Below are positions 1 to 6,624 of a DNA stretch of 9,060 nt, one piece after another (the stretch's first letter is position 1; each line of letters opens with the position of its first letter). Under the pieces are notes generated by a model that ran no database searches, had not been told where the DNA came from, and saw nothing but the letters and a program-made list of their open reading frames with translations. A program made the translations under genes and the position numbers. Source of the stretch: Nanogingivalis sp963517825 (lineage in GTDB: Bacteria; Patescibacteriota; Saccharimonadia; Saccharimonadales; Saccharimonadaceae); assembly GCA_963517825.1 (NCBI GenBank), contig CAUQGB010000012.1, positions 1 through 9,060 of the forward strand, given 5' to 3'.

Positions 1-97
1 CCGGAGTTGGAGTTGGCGCTGGCTCTGGATTCGGAGTTGGTTCCGGAGTTGGAGTTGGCGCTGGCTCTGGATTCGGAGTTGGTTCCGGAGTTGGAGT
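1..97 (-). repeat. 42-bp perfect tandem repeat (14-residue Pro-rich unit)
   Basis: Positions 1-42 and 43-84 are identical and 85-97 starts a third copy. The array continues past the left window edge by an unknown amount. The unit is a multiple of three, so copy-number changes would lengthen or shorten the encoded stalk without a frameshift. Inside the unit there is a degenerate 6-bp periodicity (GGAGTT-like, encoding x-Pro pairs). Confidence 0.95.
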
Positions 98-460
98 CAA
101 TCTCTTATAGTCTAAAGACATAAATAAACGCCCTCTCGAAAACCCAAAGTTTCGACTCATTATGCGGTAGGTCGCATTAAAACCGGGCATCCACTCATCA
201 AAATTCGAGACCACCTGATAGCCATCAATATCTTTATAAATATTGACAATTTCACCAGGATTTATAGTTCCAATTTTTGGTGGAGCTATTTCCTCCCCGG
301 TATCTTTATCATAATATACGATACGGTATTCTAGCGGCCTTGTTTCTTCAGCTCTTACAACACTAGCTCCAAAAACAGGAACATCAGTCAAAGCTGGAGC
401 AACAGCCCCAAGAATAGCCATAGAGAACAAAGAAACACCTAACTTAGTTAATTTTTTCAT
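1..460 (-). CDS. Secreted MucBP-like surface protein with Pro-rich repeats (5' part only)
   Basis: The reading frame is open from ATG at 460 to the window edge (153 codons visible, no stop), so the C-terminus is missing. Residues 1-38 look like a signal peptide: MKKLTK, a hydrophobic run LGVSLFSMAILGAVAPAL, then a likely cleavage near VRAEE. Residues 44-85 read YRIVYYDKDTGEEI...GYQVV, which matches the pattern of MucBP-type domains (Y-x-D-x-x-G-x-x-I...G-x-x-x...I-x-GY) of surface adhesins. From about residue 122 the chain becomes a Pro/Thr/Glu repeat (TPTPEPTPNPEPAP), a typical stalk that holds a domain away from the envelope. GGAGG at 469-473 lies 8 nt before the ATG and fixes the start. 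A role in attachment to a host cell or mucosal surface is inference. The anchoring signal, if any, lies outside the window. I am confident it is a secreted coding region, less so of the domain name. Confidence 0.85.
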   Translation of the reverse strand, partial: MKKLTKLGVSLFSMAILGAVAPALTDVPVFGASVVRAEETRPLEYRIVYYDKDTGEEIAPPKIGTINPGEIVNIYKDIDGYQVVSNFDEWMPGFNATYRIMSRNFGFSRGRLFMSLDYKRLTPTPEPTPNPEPAPTPTPEPTPNPEPAPTPTP

Positions 461-637
461 GATTTTTTCCTCCAATATGGAATTGATATTTTTTTGCCTT
501 TTAGGCATGTAAGAATTACGAAAAGGCTCCCATCAAGACCATAAAAAGGAAAAACATGAGTAAGTAATCTTAAACTCTTGTCTTCAACTTTTAATGTTCT
601 TGATAGAAGCCTTACTATTTAAACTATCTATCAACTG
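461..637 (-). promoter_or_regulatory. Long 5' leader of the surface-protein gene
   Basis: The predicted transcription start (about 637) is about 177 nt before the ATG, much longer than other leaders in the window. It contains two mutually exclusive hairpins: GCCTTTT (496-502) with AAAAGGC (521-527), and TGCC (495-498) with GGCA (504-507). It also contains a tiny open frame at 516-557 (ATG at 557, 13 mostly hydrophobic residues MFFLFMVLMGAFS) that lacks an obvious Shine-Dalgarno. No known riboswitch class is recognised. Regulatory function is inference. Confidence 0.35.
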
Positions 638-643
638 AGTAGT

Positions 644-672
644 AGTTTATCATATTTCTGTATATTTGTCAA
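644..672 (-). promoter_or_regulatory. Promoter of surface-protein gene
   Basis: On the minus strand a perfect -35 TTGACA (667-672), a 17-bp spacer and -10 TAAACT (644-649) with an upstream TGA (extended -10). It points at the gene starting at 460. It lies back to back with the queA promoter, with about 43 bp between the two -35 elements. Confidence 0.75.
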
Positions 673-715
673 TAGTTTTTAGTAATTTTACAAAAACCAC
701 AGCTATTCTCTTGAG

Positions 716-744
716 TTGAAAGCTATTTCGAAAAGTGCTAAAAT
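716..744 (+). promoter_or_regulatory. queA promoter
   Basis: -35 TTGAAA (716-721), 17-bp spacer, -10 TAAAAT (739-744) preceded by TGC (extended -10). The ATG of queA begins 7 nt after the last base of the -10, where transcription itself should begin, so the mRNA is predicted to be leaderless. No Shine-Dalgarno fits between them. Confidence 0.75.
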
Positions 745-750
745 ATAAAA

Positions 751-1884
751 ATGGAACTAAAAGATTACACTTATGAATTACCTGAAAATAAAATTGCAGC
801 ACATCCGCCAAAAGTTCGTGGCAGTTCGAAATTACTAGCTTTAGATCGAAAAAGTGGTAAAATTACTGATAGCTTTTATAAAAATATCGCGGATTTCTTT
901 GAAAGTGGCGATTTGCTCATCTTAAATGATACAAAAGTTATTAAAGCACGGCTTTTTGCTACAAAAGAGAGCGGAGCTGAGCGCGAATTAGTGGTTTTAG
1001 AACGACACAGTTTTGATAGCGACTGGCACAAGCATAAAGTTATGTATCGTGGAAAAATTAAGTCTGGTGATAAGCTTTTTGTAAAAGATTCTTCATTAAA
1101 AGATCTCACCCAAAATAATTTCGAAAAAGCAGAGATTAAAGTTGAAGAAATTCTTGGTGATGGGCTTGCGATCGTGAGCTCAAAAATCGATCTTCGTGAT
1201 CTTTGTGAAAACTTTGGCACCGTTCCTCTTCCGCCATATATGAGAAGAAACGCCACGACACTTGATATCGAGCGCTATCAAACTGTTTTCGCAGAAGAAA
1301 AAGGATCAGTTGCAGCACCAACCGCTAGTTTAAATATGACTGATGAAATTTTAAATTCATTAAAAGAAAAAGGTGTAAAAATCGCACATTTAACGCTTCA
1401 TGTTGGGCTTGGAACTTTTATGCCAATTCGAGTTGAAAAAATTGAAGAGCACCGAATGCATCAGGAATATTTCGAAATTCCAGCTGAAACTGTTGCGAAA
1501 ATTCAAAAAATCACACAAAATGGCGGTAGAATATTCGCACTTGGCACGACGGTCGCTAGAACGCTCGAATATGCCCATAATGCAATTTTCGAAAAGAACT
1601 TAAATGGAAATTCTGGTAATCGTGAAGATTTAAGTAAGATTTCAAAATCTCAAAATGGCGATTTATCAGGTGAAGCAGATATTTTTATTTTTCCAGGATA
1701 TGAGTTTAAAACAATTCAAGGTTTAATCACGAATTTTCATGCGCCAAAATCAACAGTTTTAATGCTTGCGAGTGCTTTTGCCGGCTGGGAAAATATTAAA
1801 AATGCTTACAATCATGCAATCCAAAATGGTGAATACAAATTTCTATCATATGGCGATTCAATGATTATCTACCAAAATAAATAG
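751..1884 (+). CDS. queA: S-adenosylmethionine:tRNA ribosyltransferase-isomerase QueA
   Basis: QueA transfers and isomerises the ribose of SAM onto 7-aminomethyl-7-deazaguanine in the wobble position of tRNAs with GUN anticodons, giving epoxyqueuosine. Family motifs are clear: LPPYMRR (160-166), GSVAAPTAS (185-193), HLTLHVGLGTFMPI (213-226), HRMHQEYFEI (234-243), GGRIFALGTTVARTLE (258-273), and FPGYEFK...GLITNFHAPKST (314-335) followed by SAFAG. At 377 residues it is longer than the usual 340-360, because of a polar insert around residues 282-306. The usual AGLHF after VAAPT reads ASLNM here (192-196), which is unusual. No other queuosine gene is visible, so the preQ1 source is unknown; salvage is possible. 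Start: ATG at 751 sits directly after the promoter with no Shine-Dalgarno. The gene is monocistronic and ends in a terminator overlapping its stop codon. Confidence 0.95.
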   Translation: MELKDYTYELPENKIAAHPPKVRGSSKLLALDRKSGKITDSFYKNIADFFESGDLLILNDTKVIKARLFATKESGAERELVVLERHSFDSDWHKHKVMYRGKIKSGDKLFVKDSSLKDLTQNNFEKAEIKVEEILGDGLAIVSSKIDLRDLCENFGTVPLPPYMRRNATTLDIERYQTVFAEEKGSVAAPTASLNMTDEILNSLKEKGVKIAHLTLHVGLGTFMPIRVEKIEEHRMHQEYFEIPAETVAKIQKITQNGGRIFALGTTVARTLEYAHNAIFEKNLNGNSGNREDLSKISKSQNGDLSGEADIFIFPGYEFKTIQGLITNFHAPKSTVLMLASAFAGWENIKNAYNHAIQNGEYKFLSYGDSMIIYQNK

Positions 1885-1904
1885 AGCGAATTAACGCTCT
1901 ATTT
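1879..1904. terminator. Bidirectional terminator between queA and gpmA
   Basis: Perfect 10-bp inverted repeat AAATAGAGCG (1879-1888) and CGCTCTATTT (1895-1904) with a 6-nt loop. T-rich tracts follow on both strands (TTTTACTTTTT on plus, ATTTATTTT on minus). The hairpin includes the queA stop codon TAG (1882-1884) and serves both convergent genes. Confidence 0.85.
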
Positions 1905-1918
1905 TACTTTTTCGAAAG

Positions 1919-2611
1919 TTATTCACCAAGTGAATATTCATTCAAGACTTTTAAGTTTTCGTCAAATTCAAACACTAATGGTGGAAAATTAGGAATTTCG
2001 ACACCCATAATTTCGTCATCACTCAAGCCTTTGATATGTTTTACAAGGGCACGGATTGAATTTCCATGAGCACCAACAAACACATTTTTTCCGCTTTTTA
2101 GAGCTGGCGCAATTTGATCTTCCCAGAACGGCAAAGCTCGTTCCAAAGTAACCTTCAAATTTTCAGCATCCGGTACAACCGAATCATCCAATAAAGCATA
2201 ACGGCGATCATTATGTGCAGAATATTCATCATCTCGTGGCATTTCTGGCGGAAGCGTATCATAAGAACGGCGCCAAATATGGACTTGCTCTTCACCAAAT
2301 TTTTCAGCCGCTTCAGCTTTGTTTTTGCCAGTTAGACCACCATAATGTCGCTCATTTAAACGCCAAGATTTTGTAACTGGAACCCAAAGCTGGTCAGAAA
2401 ATTCCAAAGCCAAATTTGTTGTTTTAATCGCACGCTTCAAAACAGATGTAAAAGCAACATCAAACTCAATTCCAGCATCTTTAATTAATTTTCCAGCATC
2501 AATAGCCTGCTGAACACCTTTTTCACTTAAATCAACATCAGCCCAACCAGTAAAAAGGTTTGCTTTATTCCACTCACTTTCACCATGTCTTGCAAAAACT
2601 AATTTAGCCAT
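1919..2611 (-). CDS. gpmA: 2,3-bisphosphoglycerate-dependent phosphoglycerate mutase
   Basis: Interconverts 3- and 2-phosphoglycerate in cytoplasmic glycolysis/gluconeogenesis through a phosphohistidine intermediate. The phosphatase-fold signature ARHGESEWN (7-15) holds the phospho-acceptor His9 and Arg8. Other active-site parts are LKRA (Arg60), NERHYGGL (Glu87), WRR (113-115) and GAHGNSIRAL (180-189, second catalytic His182). The length of 230 residues is typical of this subfamily. The protein reads almost like streptococcal GpmA throughout, including NKANLFTGWADVDLSEKG and IPNFPPLVFEFDE (recalled, not computed), so horizontal origin is likely. Its codon use and promoter look native, suggesting an older transfer. 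AAAGGAG (2616-2622) lies 4 nt before the ATG. It is monocistronic, convergent with queA and divergent from the coiled-coil gene. Confidence 0.96.
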   Translation of the reverse strand: MAKLVFARHGESEWNKANLFTGWADVDLSEKGVQQAIDAGKLIKDAGIEFDVAFTSVLKRAIKTTNLALEFSDQLWVPVTKSWRLNERHYGGLTGKNKAEAAEKFGEEQVHIWRRSYDTLPPEMPRDDEYSAHNDRRYALLDDSVVPDAENLKVTLERALPFWEDQIAPALKSGKNVFVGAHGNSIRALVKHIKGLSDDEIMGVEIPNFPPLVFEFDENLKVLNEYSLGE

Positions 2612-2646
2612 CTCTCTCCTTTCGAAAATTCATTTTATCTATTTTA

Positions 2647-2675
2647 ATTTTAGCACTTTCAAGCTATTCCTTCAA
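2647..2675 (-). promoter_or_regulatory. gpmA promoter
   Basis: Minus-strand -35 TTGAAG (2670-2675), 17-bp spacer, -10 TAAAAT (2647-2652) with TGC immediately upstream. The predicted leader is about 30 nt and contains the Shine-Dalgarno. It is arranged back to back with the promoter at 2697-2725; only about 21 bp separate the two -35 boxes. Confidence 0.7.
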
Positions 2676-2696
2676 GTCTTAACTTATAGCTTATCA

Positions 2697-2725
2697 TTGA
2701 CTTAACTACTAAAATATGTTAAAAT
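2697..2725 (+). promoter_or_regulatory. Promoter of coiled-coil protein gene
   Basis: -35 TTGACT (2697-2702), 17-bp spacer, -10 TAAAAT (2720-2725) with TGT upstream. The transcript would carry a leader of about 83 nt ending in a strong Shine-Dalgarno AAGGAGG (2801-2807), 7 nt before the ATG. No known leader element is recognised in it. Confidence 0.75.
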
Positions 2726-2814
2726 TTACCTCAATCGAATGATAGCTCTTTAAAAAGTTAGGTAAACTATTTTGAGTTATTTTTTAGAAATTTCTTATTA
2801 AAGGAGGCTCTTAA

Positions 2815-4149
2815 ATGGTTAAGAAGAGCAAAGACCAAGATGAACTGAAAAAATTTGAGTACATCTTAAAAACATTAGATAAATATCCGGATTTAAAAGC
2901 ACTATTTTTGCAAAAAGATCTTGAGGCAATAAGAAAAGCACTCCAAAACCAAACTTCAATCCCTAGAGATTCTTCGCTAAGAATACAAATAGCAATAGTG
3001 CGGCTTCATGCGAAAATCGGCAAAACTGGAGAGAACCGAAAGCCGAAAAGTACGAAATCAGAAACTGGAGGTAAATTAAAAAATATCAGGTCAACTGATG
3101 ATAAGCTTGTTAAAGAGCTGAGAAAGATTGTCACAGATAAAGATAGACAAATTAAAGAGCAGGAAAGTAAAATTGAAGAGCTAGAATCAAGACTTGAAAA
3201 AGAAATTCAAGAACTTAAGGAAAATCACAGCGATATCTTAGATTCAAAAGATAAAGAAATCCTAGAGCTTGAAAAAGAGAAAAACAAGCTTGATCTTAAT
3301 AATAAAAGTCTTGAATCCGAAAAAAATAAACTCAAAAGAAGGCTCAAGAATAAAGGTTCCTCAGAGCTGCAGTCGAAATATGATTCTTTAAAAGTAGATT
3401 TTAAAGAAAGCGAGAACGAGAACAAACGTCTTACTGAAGATAATAATAAAGCACAAGAAATAATTCAAAGACTTAATTCTGAAATTGAAGAGAAAGATAA
3501 AACCATTGAATCTCTCGAAGAAGAAATTAATAGCTTTAAAGATCCTGAAAAACTTCTTAATGCTTTTGTTTCAGTAGTACAAGAAGACGCTAGATCTTTA
3601 GCAATAGAAGCCGCAAAAGACTTACTTGAAAAAGAACTAAGTAATTATTCTAGCATGATATCTAGTTTAACAAAAAATTTCAATAGTCGCTTTTCGGAAG
3701 TTAATGATAGGTTTAATAACCTACAGGCGCTGGTTCAGCAAGAAGATACCAAAGAAGAAATTCACGAATCGGATCCAGACTTCTCTGATGAGGATTTAAA
3801 AATTATGAAAAATTTAAATATCTTATTTGTGCAAAATGGGAGCTACAAAAATTTATCCCAAACGCATGATAATCTTTTGAATAGTTTTGGCGGAAAATCA
3901 GAATTTTTTACCAAAGCCGATAGAACCTCAAAGACTAAAAATACGTTAAGGTCAGCAATTGAGGGTAAAAAATTTGATTATATAGTTCTGTATTTAAATG
4001 GAATAAGCCATACGATAACAGATGGAATAAATGAATATCAAGAACCTAAAATTATTCTTGTTCGAAAAGGTCTTGAAAATCATATTTTAATTAAAAGTCA
4101 AATCCTCGAAAGATATCGCCAGCATAAAATGCAGCAACCTAACTTTTAG
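2815..4149 (+). CDS. Coiled-coil protein with C-terminal alpha/beta (DUF2325-like) domain
   Basis: A 444-residue soluble protein with no signal peptide or membrane span. Residues 8-70 are a helical, basic N-terminal region. Residues 71-95 form a Lys/Ser-rich linker. About 95-240 is a long charged coiled coil (heptads such as LEKEKNKLDLNNKSLESEK) and 241-310 is more helical, less charged sequence. An acidic linker (311-325) leads to a compact C-terminal domain (about 333-430) with strand-helix features: NLNILFVQNG, NLLNSFGGKSEFF, FDYIVLYLNGISHTI, PKIILVRKG. That order, with the GG and the SH after the third strand, resembles DUF2325-type Rossmann-like domains, which often follow coiled coils. 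I assign this by pattern only. Function is unknown. It has its own promoter, an 83-nt leader, the best Shine-Dalgarno in the window and its own terminator, so it is probably well expressed. TTCGAA is absent until the last 90 bp of the gene. Confidence 0.9.
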   Translation: MVKKSKDQDELKKFEYILKTLDKYPDLKALFLQKDLEAIRKALQNQTSIPRDSSLRIQIAIVRLHAKIGKTGENRKPKSTKSETGGKLKNIRSTDDKLVKELRKIVTDKDRQIKEQESKIEELESRLEKEIQELKENHSDILDSKDKEILELEKEKNKLDLNNKSLESEKNKLKRRLKNKGSSELQSKYDSLKVDFKESENENKRLTEDNNKAQEIIQRLNSEIEEKDKTIESLEEEINSFKDPEKLLNAFVSVVQEDARSLAIEAAKDLLEKELSNYSSMISSLTKNFNSRFSEVNDRFNNLQALVQQEDTKEEIHESDPDFSDEDLKIMKNLNILFVQNGSYKNLSQTHDNLLNSFGGKSEFFTKADRTSKTKNTLRSAIEGKKFDYIVLYLNGISHTITDGINEYQEPKIILVRKGLENHILIKSQILERYRQHKMQQPNF

Positions 4150-4152
4150 CTT

Positions 4153-4182
4153 AAAACCTCAAATTTGAGGTTTTTTATTTTT
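4153..4182 (+). terminator. Terminator of coiled-coil gene
   Basis: Perfect 22-bp palindrome 4153-4174 (AAAACCTCAAA followed by its complement) starting 4 nt after the stop codon, followed by TTATTTTTT. The central A/T pairs would form the loop. Confidence 0.85.
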
Positions 4183-4208
4183 TAAAAAACGCCAGCTTTC
4201 GCTGACGC
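4183..4208 (-). terminator. nrdD terminator with GAAA tetraloop
   Basis: Minus-strand RNA folds GCGUCAGC (4201-4208) with GCUGGCGU (4189-4196) around a GAAA tetraloop and runs into a T tract (4183-4188 region). Two pairs are G-U, which become A-C mismatches on the plus strand, so it works for minus-strand transcription (nrdD). Confidence 0.85.
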
Positions 4209-4227
4209 TAAAATAAAATACTTACAT

Positions 4228-6450
4228 TTACATTGTCGAGCCATTCATATGTTTCACGCGAGCGGCGATTTCATTATGGCGACCTTTAACCATTGGACGG
4301 GCCTGCGGGTTGCCTAGGTAGCCACAGGTTCTTTTTACGACATCACAAGTTCTTGGGTCGCTATTACCGCAATTTGGACATTTAAATCCTCTTTCAGTTG
4401 GTTCAAAATCCCCTTCAAAACCACACTCGTAGCATCTATCAATTGGTGTATTTGTTCCCAAATAACCAACCCGGTCATAAGCATAATCCCAGACGGTTTC
4501 AAGAGCTTTCGGATTTTGTTGCAAGACTGGATATTCGCAATAGTGAATGAAACCACCGGTTGCACCCGCTTTAACGTAATCTTTTTCAAAATCAAGTTTT
4601 TCGAAAGGAGTTGGATTTTTTCGAACATCGTAGTGAAAAGAGTTAGTGTAATAGCCTTTATCGGTGATATCTTTAATTTCACCAAACTTTTCTTTATCAA
4701 GACGACAGAAGCGGTCAGTTAAACTTTCACTCGGTGTTGAGTAAACACTAAAGTGATAACCAAATTCATCACTCCATTTCTCGCAAAGTTCTTTCATTTT
4801 TCGAATGATAGAAATTGTGAATTCTTTAGCCTCGGGGTTATTTTCCCATTCAGAGCCATAAAAAACTTTTCCAACTTCATAGAGCCCAATATAGCCGAAT
4901 GAAACTGTCGCTCTTCGATTTTTAAAGACTTCATCAACTGAATCTTCAGGACTCAACCTTTTACCAAAAGCACCGTATTGATACAAAATTGGCGCATTCG
5001 CTGGTGTTGCTTCTTTTGTGCGATTGATTCGATAAACCAGCGCATCTTTTACAATTTGAGTGCGTTCATCAAAAATCCGCCAGAATTTTTCGAAATTACC
5101 GTCGGATTCAATTGCAATTCGCGGCAAGTTTAAAGTAACTACGCCCAAATTCATACGCCCAGAATTTACTTCTTCACCGTTCTCATCTTTCCAACCTTGA
5201 AGGAAAGAGCGGCAACCCATTGGGACTTTAAACGAACCCGTGAGTTCCACGATTTTATCATAAGATAAAATATCCGGATACATTCGCTTAGTCGCACACT
5301 GCAAAGCTAATTGCTTAATGTCATAATTTAGATCTTCACGATAAAGATTTACGCCACGTTTAAGCGTAAATACCAGCTTTGGAAAAATCGCCGTGCGTTG
5401 CGACGCACCTAAACCTTTAATACGAATGGTTAAGATGGCTTTTTGAATTTCACGTTCAAAACGATTGGTTCCTAGACCGAAACCAAGGGAAGTAAAGGGT
5501 GTTTGCCCATTCGAAGTGAAGAGGGTATTGATTTCATACTCTAGAGATTGCATGGCATCATAGATGTCTTTTTGAGTTTTCTTCCAGGCGTACTCCTCAC
5601 GCTTGTCTGGTAGTACCCATTCCTCTGCATCTTTGAGATGTTTTTGGTAATTTTTCTCTGCATATGGAGCCAAGACTTCATCAATACGGTCTGCTGAACA
5701 GCCTCCATACTGACTTGATGCAACGTTGGCGATGATTTGTGATATCTGAGCAGTCGCAGTTTGGATAGATTTGGGGCTCTCTACCTCCGCATTCCCAATC
5801 TTAAAGCCATTTTCCAACATGCCCTTGAAATCAATCAAGCAGCAGTTGGTCATAGGGGTATATGGACTGTAGTCCAAATCATGATAGTGGATATCCCCTT
5901 TTTGATGGGCATTCGCCACATGTTTAGGAAGCATTTGAAGTCCGATTGATTTTCCAACAATCCCTGCCGTCAAATCACGCTGGGTATTAAAGACATCGCT
6001 ATCCTTATTGGCATTTTCATTGACAACTGCCTGATCTTTGTTGAGCAGTTTATGAATACTGAAGTTGATATCTGTCGCTTTTGAGCGCTCAAAATCCCTT
6101 TGTGTCCGATAAGTAATATATTCCTCAGCTATCGCATATTCTTTAGCTTCAAGGAGTTCATGCTCAACAATATTTTGGATTTCATAAATTTGGATATCAT
6201 AGAAGAATCGCTTACGAATTTCCCTAATTATACTATCAACAATCAACTCAATCTTTCTTTCCCGTATTGGATCAATTTTCCCAACAGCACTAGCAGCTTT
6301 TAAAATCGCTACTTTAATTTTTTCTTGATTAAAAGGTACTATACGGCCATCACGTTTAATCACCTTAATACCCTCTAAGGAAATCTTTATTTCTTTGAGC
6401 TCTAAAGATTTTAGCTGCTCCCTGCTAAACAGTTCAAGTTGTTCTTCCAT
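4228..6450 (-). CDS. nrdD: Anaerobic (class III) ribonucleoside-triphosphate reductase NrdD
   Basis: Reduces NTPs to dNTPs without oxygen, using a glycyl radical installed by the activase NrdG (not in this window). The N-terminal ATP-cone (about 28-115) begins KVIKRDGRIVPF. The radical barrel includes NCC (203-204), GFGLGTN (323-329) and MGCRSFL (411-417, likely the thiyl-radical Cys412). C-terminal zinc cysteines are C673, C676, C691, C694 and the glycyl-radical site is RTCGYLG (Gly710). At 740 residues it has about a dozen more N-terminal residues than streptococcal NrdD as I recall it. The protein strongly resembles streptococcal NrdD. Composition changes near codons 325-350: GAG makes up 14 of 31 Glu codons before and 4 of 33 after, and TTCGAA sites occur only in the 3' part plus one at 5510. 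This suggests a mosaic gene. GGGGTGA (6457-6463) precedes the ATG by 6 nt. Confidence 0.97.
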   Translation of the reverse strand: MEEQLELFSREQLKSLELKEIKISLEGIKVIKRDGRIVPFNQEKIKVAILKAASAVGKIDPIRERKIELIVDSIIREIRKRFFYDIQIYEIQNIVEHELLEAKEYAIAEEYITYRTQRDFERSKATDINFSIHKLLNKDQAVVNENANKDSDVFNTQRDLTAGIVGKSIGLQMLPKHVANAHQKGDIHYHDLDYSPYTPMTNCCLIDFKGMLENGFKIGNAEVESPKSIQTATAQISQIIANVASSQYGGCSADRIDEVLAPYAEKNYQKHLKDAEEWVLPDKREEYAWKKTQKDIYDAMQSLEYEINTLFTSNGQTPFTSLGFGLGTNRFEREIQKAILTIRIKGLGASQRTAIFPKLVFTLKRGVNLYREDLNYDIKQLALQCATKRMYPDILSYDKIVELTGSFKVPMGCRSFLQGWKDENGEEVNSGRMNLGVVTLNLPRIAIESDGNFEKFWRIFDERTQIVKDALVYRINRTKEATPANAPILYQYGAFGKRLSPEDSVDEVFKNRRATVSFGYIGLYEVGKVFYGSEWENNPEAKEFTISIIRKMKELCEKWSDEFGYHFSVYSTPSESLTDRFCRLDKEKFGEIKDITDKGYYTNSFHYDVRKNPTPFEKLDFEKDYVKAGATGGFIHYCEYPVLQQNPKALETVWDYAYDRVGYLGTNTPIDRCYECGFEGDFEPTERGFKCPNCGNSDPRTCDVVKRTCGYLGNPQARPMVKGRHNEIAARVKHMNGSTM

Positions 6451-6520
6451 TTTTATTCACCCCATTTTTCTATAAAATTGAATTGTAAGTATTTTTAAAG
6501 TTCTTCTGCTCGACTATTTA

Positions 6521-6549
6521 ATTATAGTGCTTTTGTTTATAAAAATCAA
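6521..6549 (-). promoter_or_regulatory. nrdD promoter
   Basis: Minus-strand -35 TTGATT (6544-6549), 17-bp spacer, -10 TATAAT (6521-6526). It predicts a leader of about 64 nt. The candidate NrdR palindrome sits 6 bp upstream of the -35. Confidence 0.7.
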
Positions 6550-6555
6550 CAAAAA

Positions 6556-6571
6556 ACGCTATATTTAGCGT
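6556..6571. promoter_or_regulatory. Candidate NrdR box upstream of nrdD
   Basis: The 16-bp palindrome ACGCTATATTTAGCGT agrees at 13 of 16 positions with the NrdR-box consensus as I recall it (acaCwAtATaTwGtgt), including the conserved core. It lies just upstream of the nrdD -35. A second box about 31 bp away, usual for NrdR, was not found. On the minus strand it could also act as a terminator (6-bp stem ACGCTA/TAGCGT followed by TTTTT), but the upstream gene already has its own terminator at 6585-6612. A shorter inverted repeat TGTAATATTTACA abuts it (6571-6583). Confidence 0.45.
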
Positions 6572-6584
6572 GTAATATTTACAA

Positions 6585-6612
6585 CAAAATAAAACCACCT
6601 CTTTTGAGATGG
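6585..6612 (-). terminator. Terminator of membrane-protein gene 6625-7092
   Basis: Minus-strand RNA folds CCAUCUC (6606-6612) with GAGGUGG (6595-6601) around an AAAA loop and is followed by TTTTATTTTG. One U-G pair favours the minus strand. It starts 13 nt after the stop codon at 6625. Confidence 0.8.
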
Positions 6613-6624
6613 CTATTCAGTGTC

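Noticed and set aside
1..97. CRISPR array
   Set aside because: The repeats are directly adjacent without spacers and encode a Pro-rich peptide in frame.
876..1256. 126-codon minus-strand open frame inside queA
   Set aside because: Lies antisense to a clearly conserved gene, has no promoter or Shine-Dalgarno, and its composition is the complement of queA.
3225..3425. 66-codon Ser/Leu-rich minus-strand frame
   Set aside because: It is the antisense shadow of the Lys/Glu-rich coiled coil.
4335..4700. 121-codon frame within nrdD on the same strand
   Set aside because: A shifted frame of the conserved NrdD C-terminus. The NrdD frame has all catalytic and zinc residues intact, so there is no frameshift to explain.
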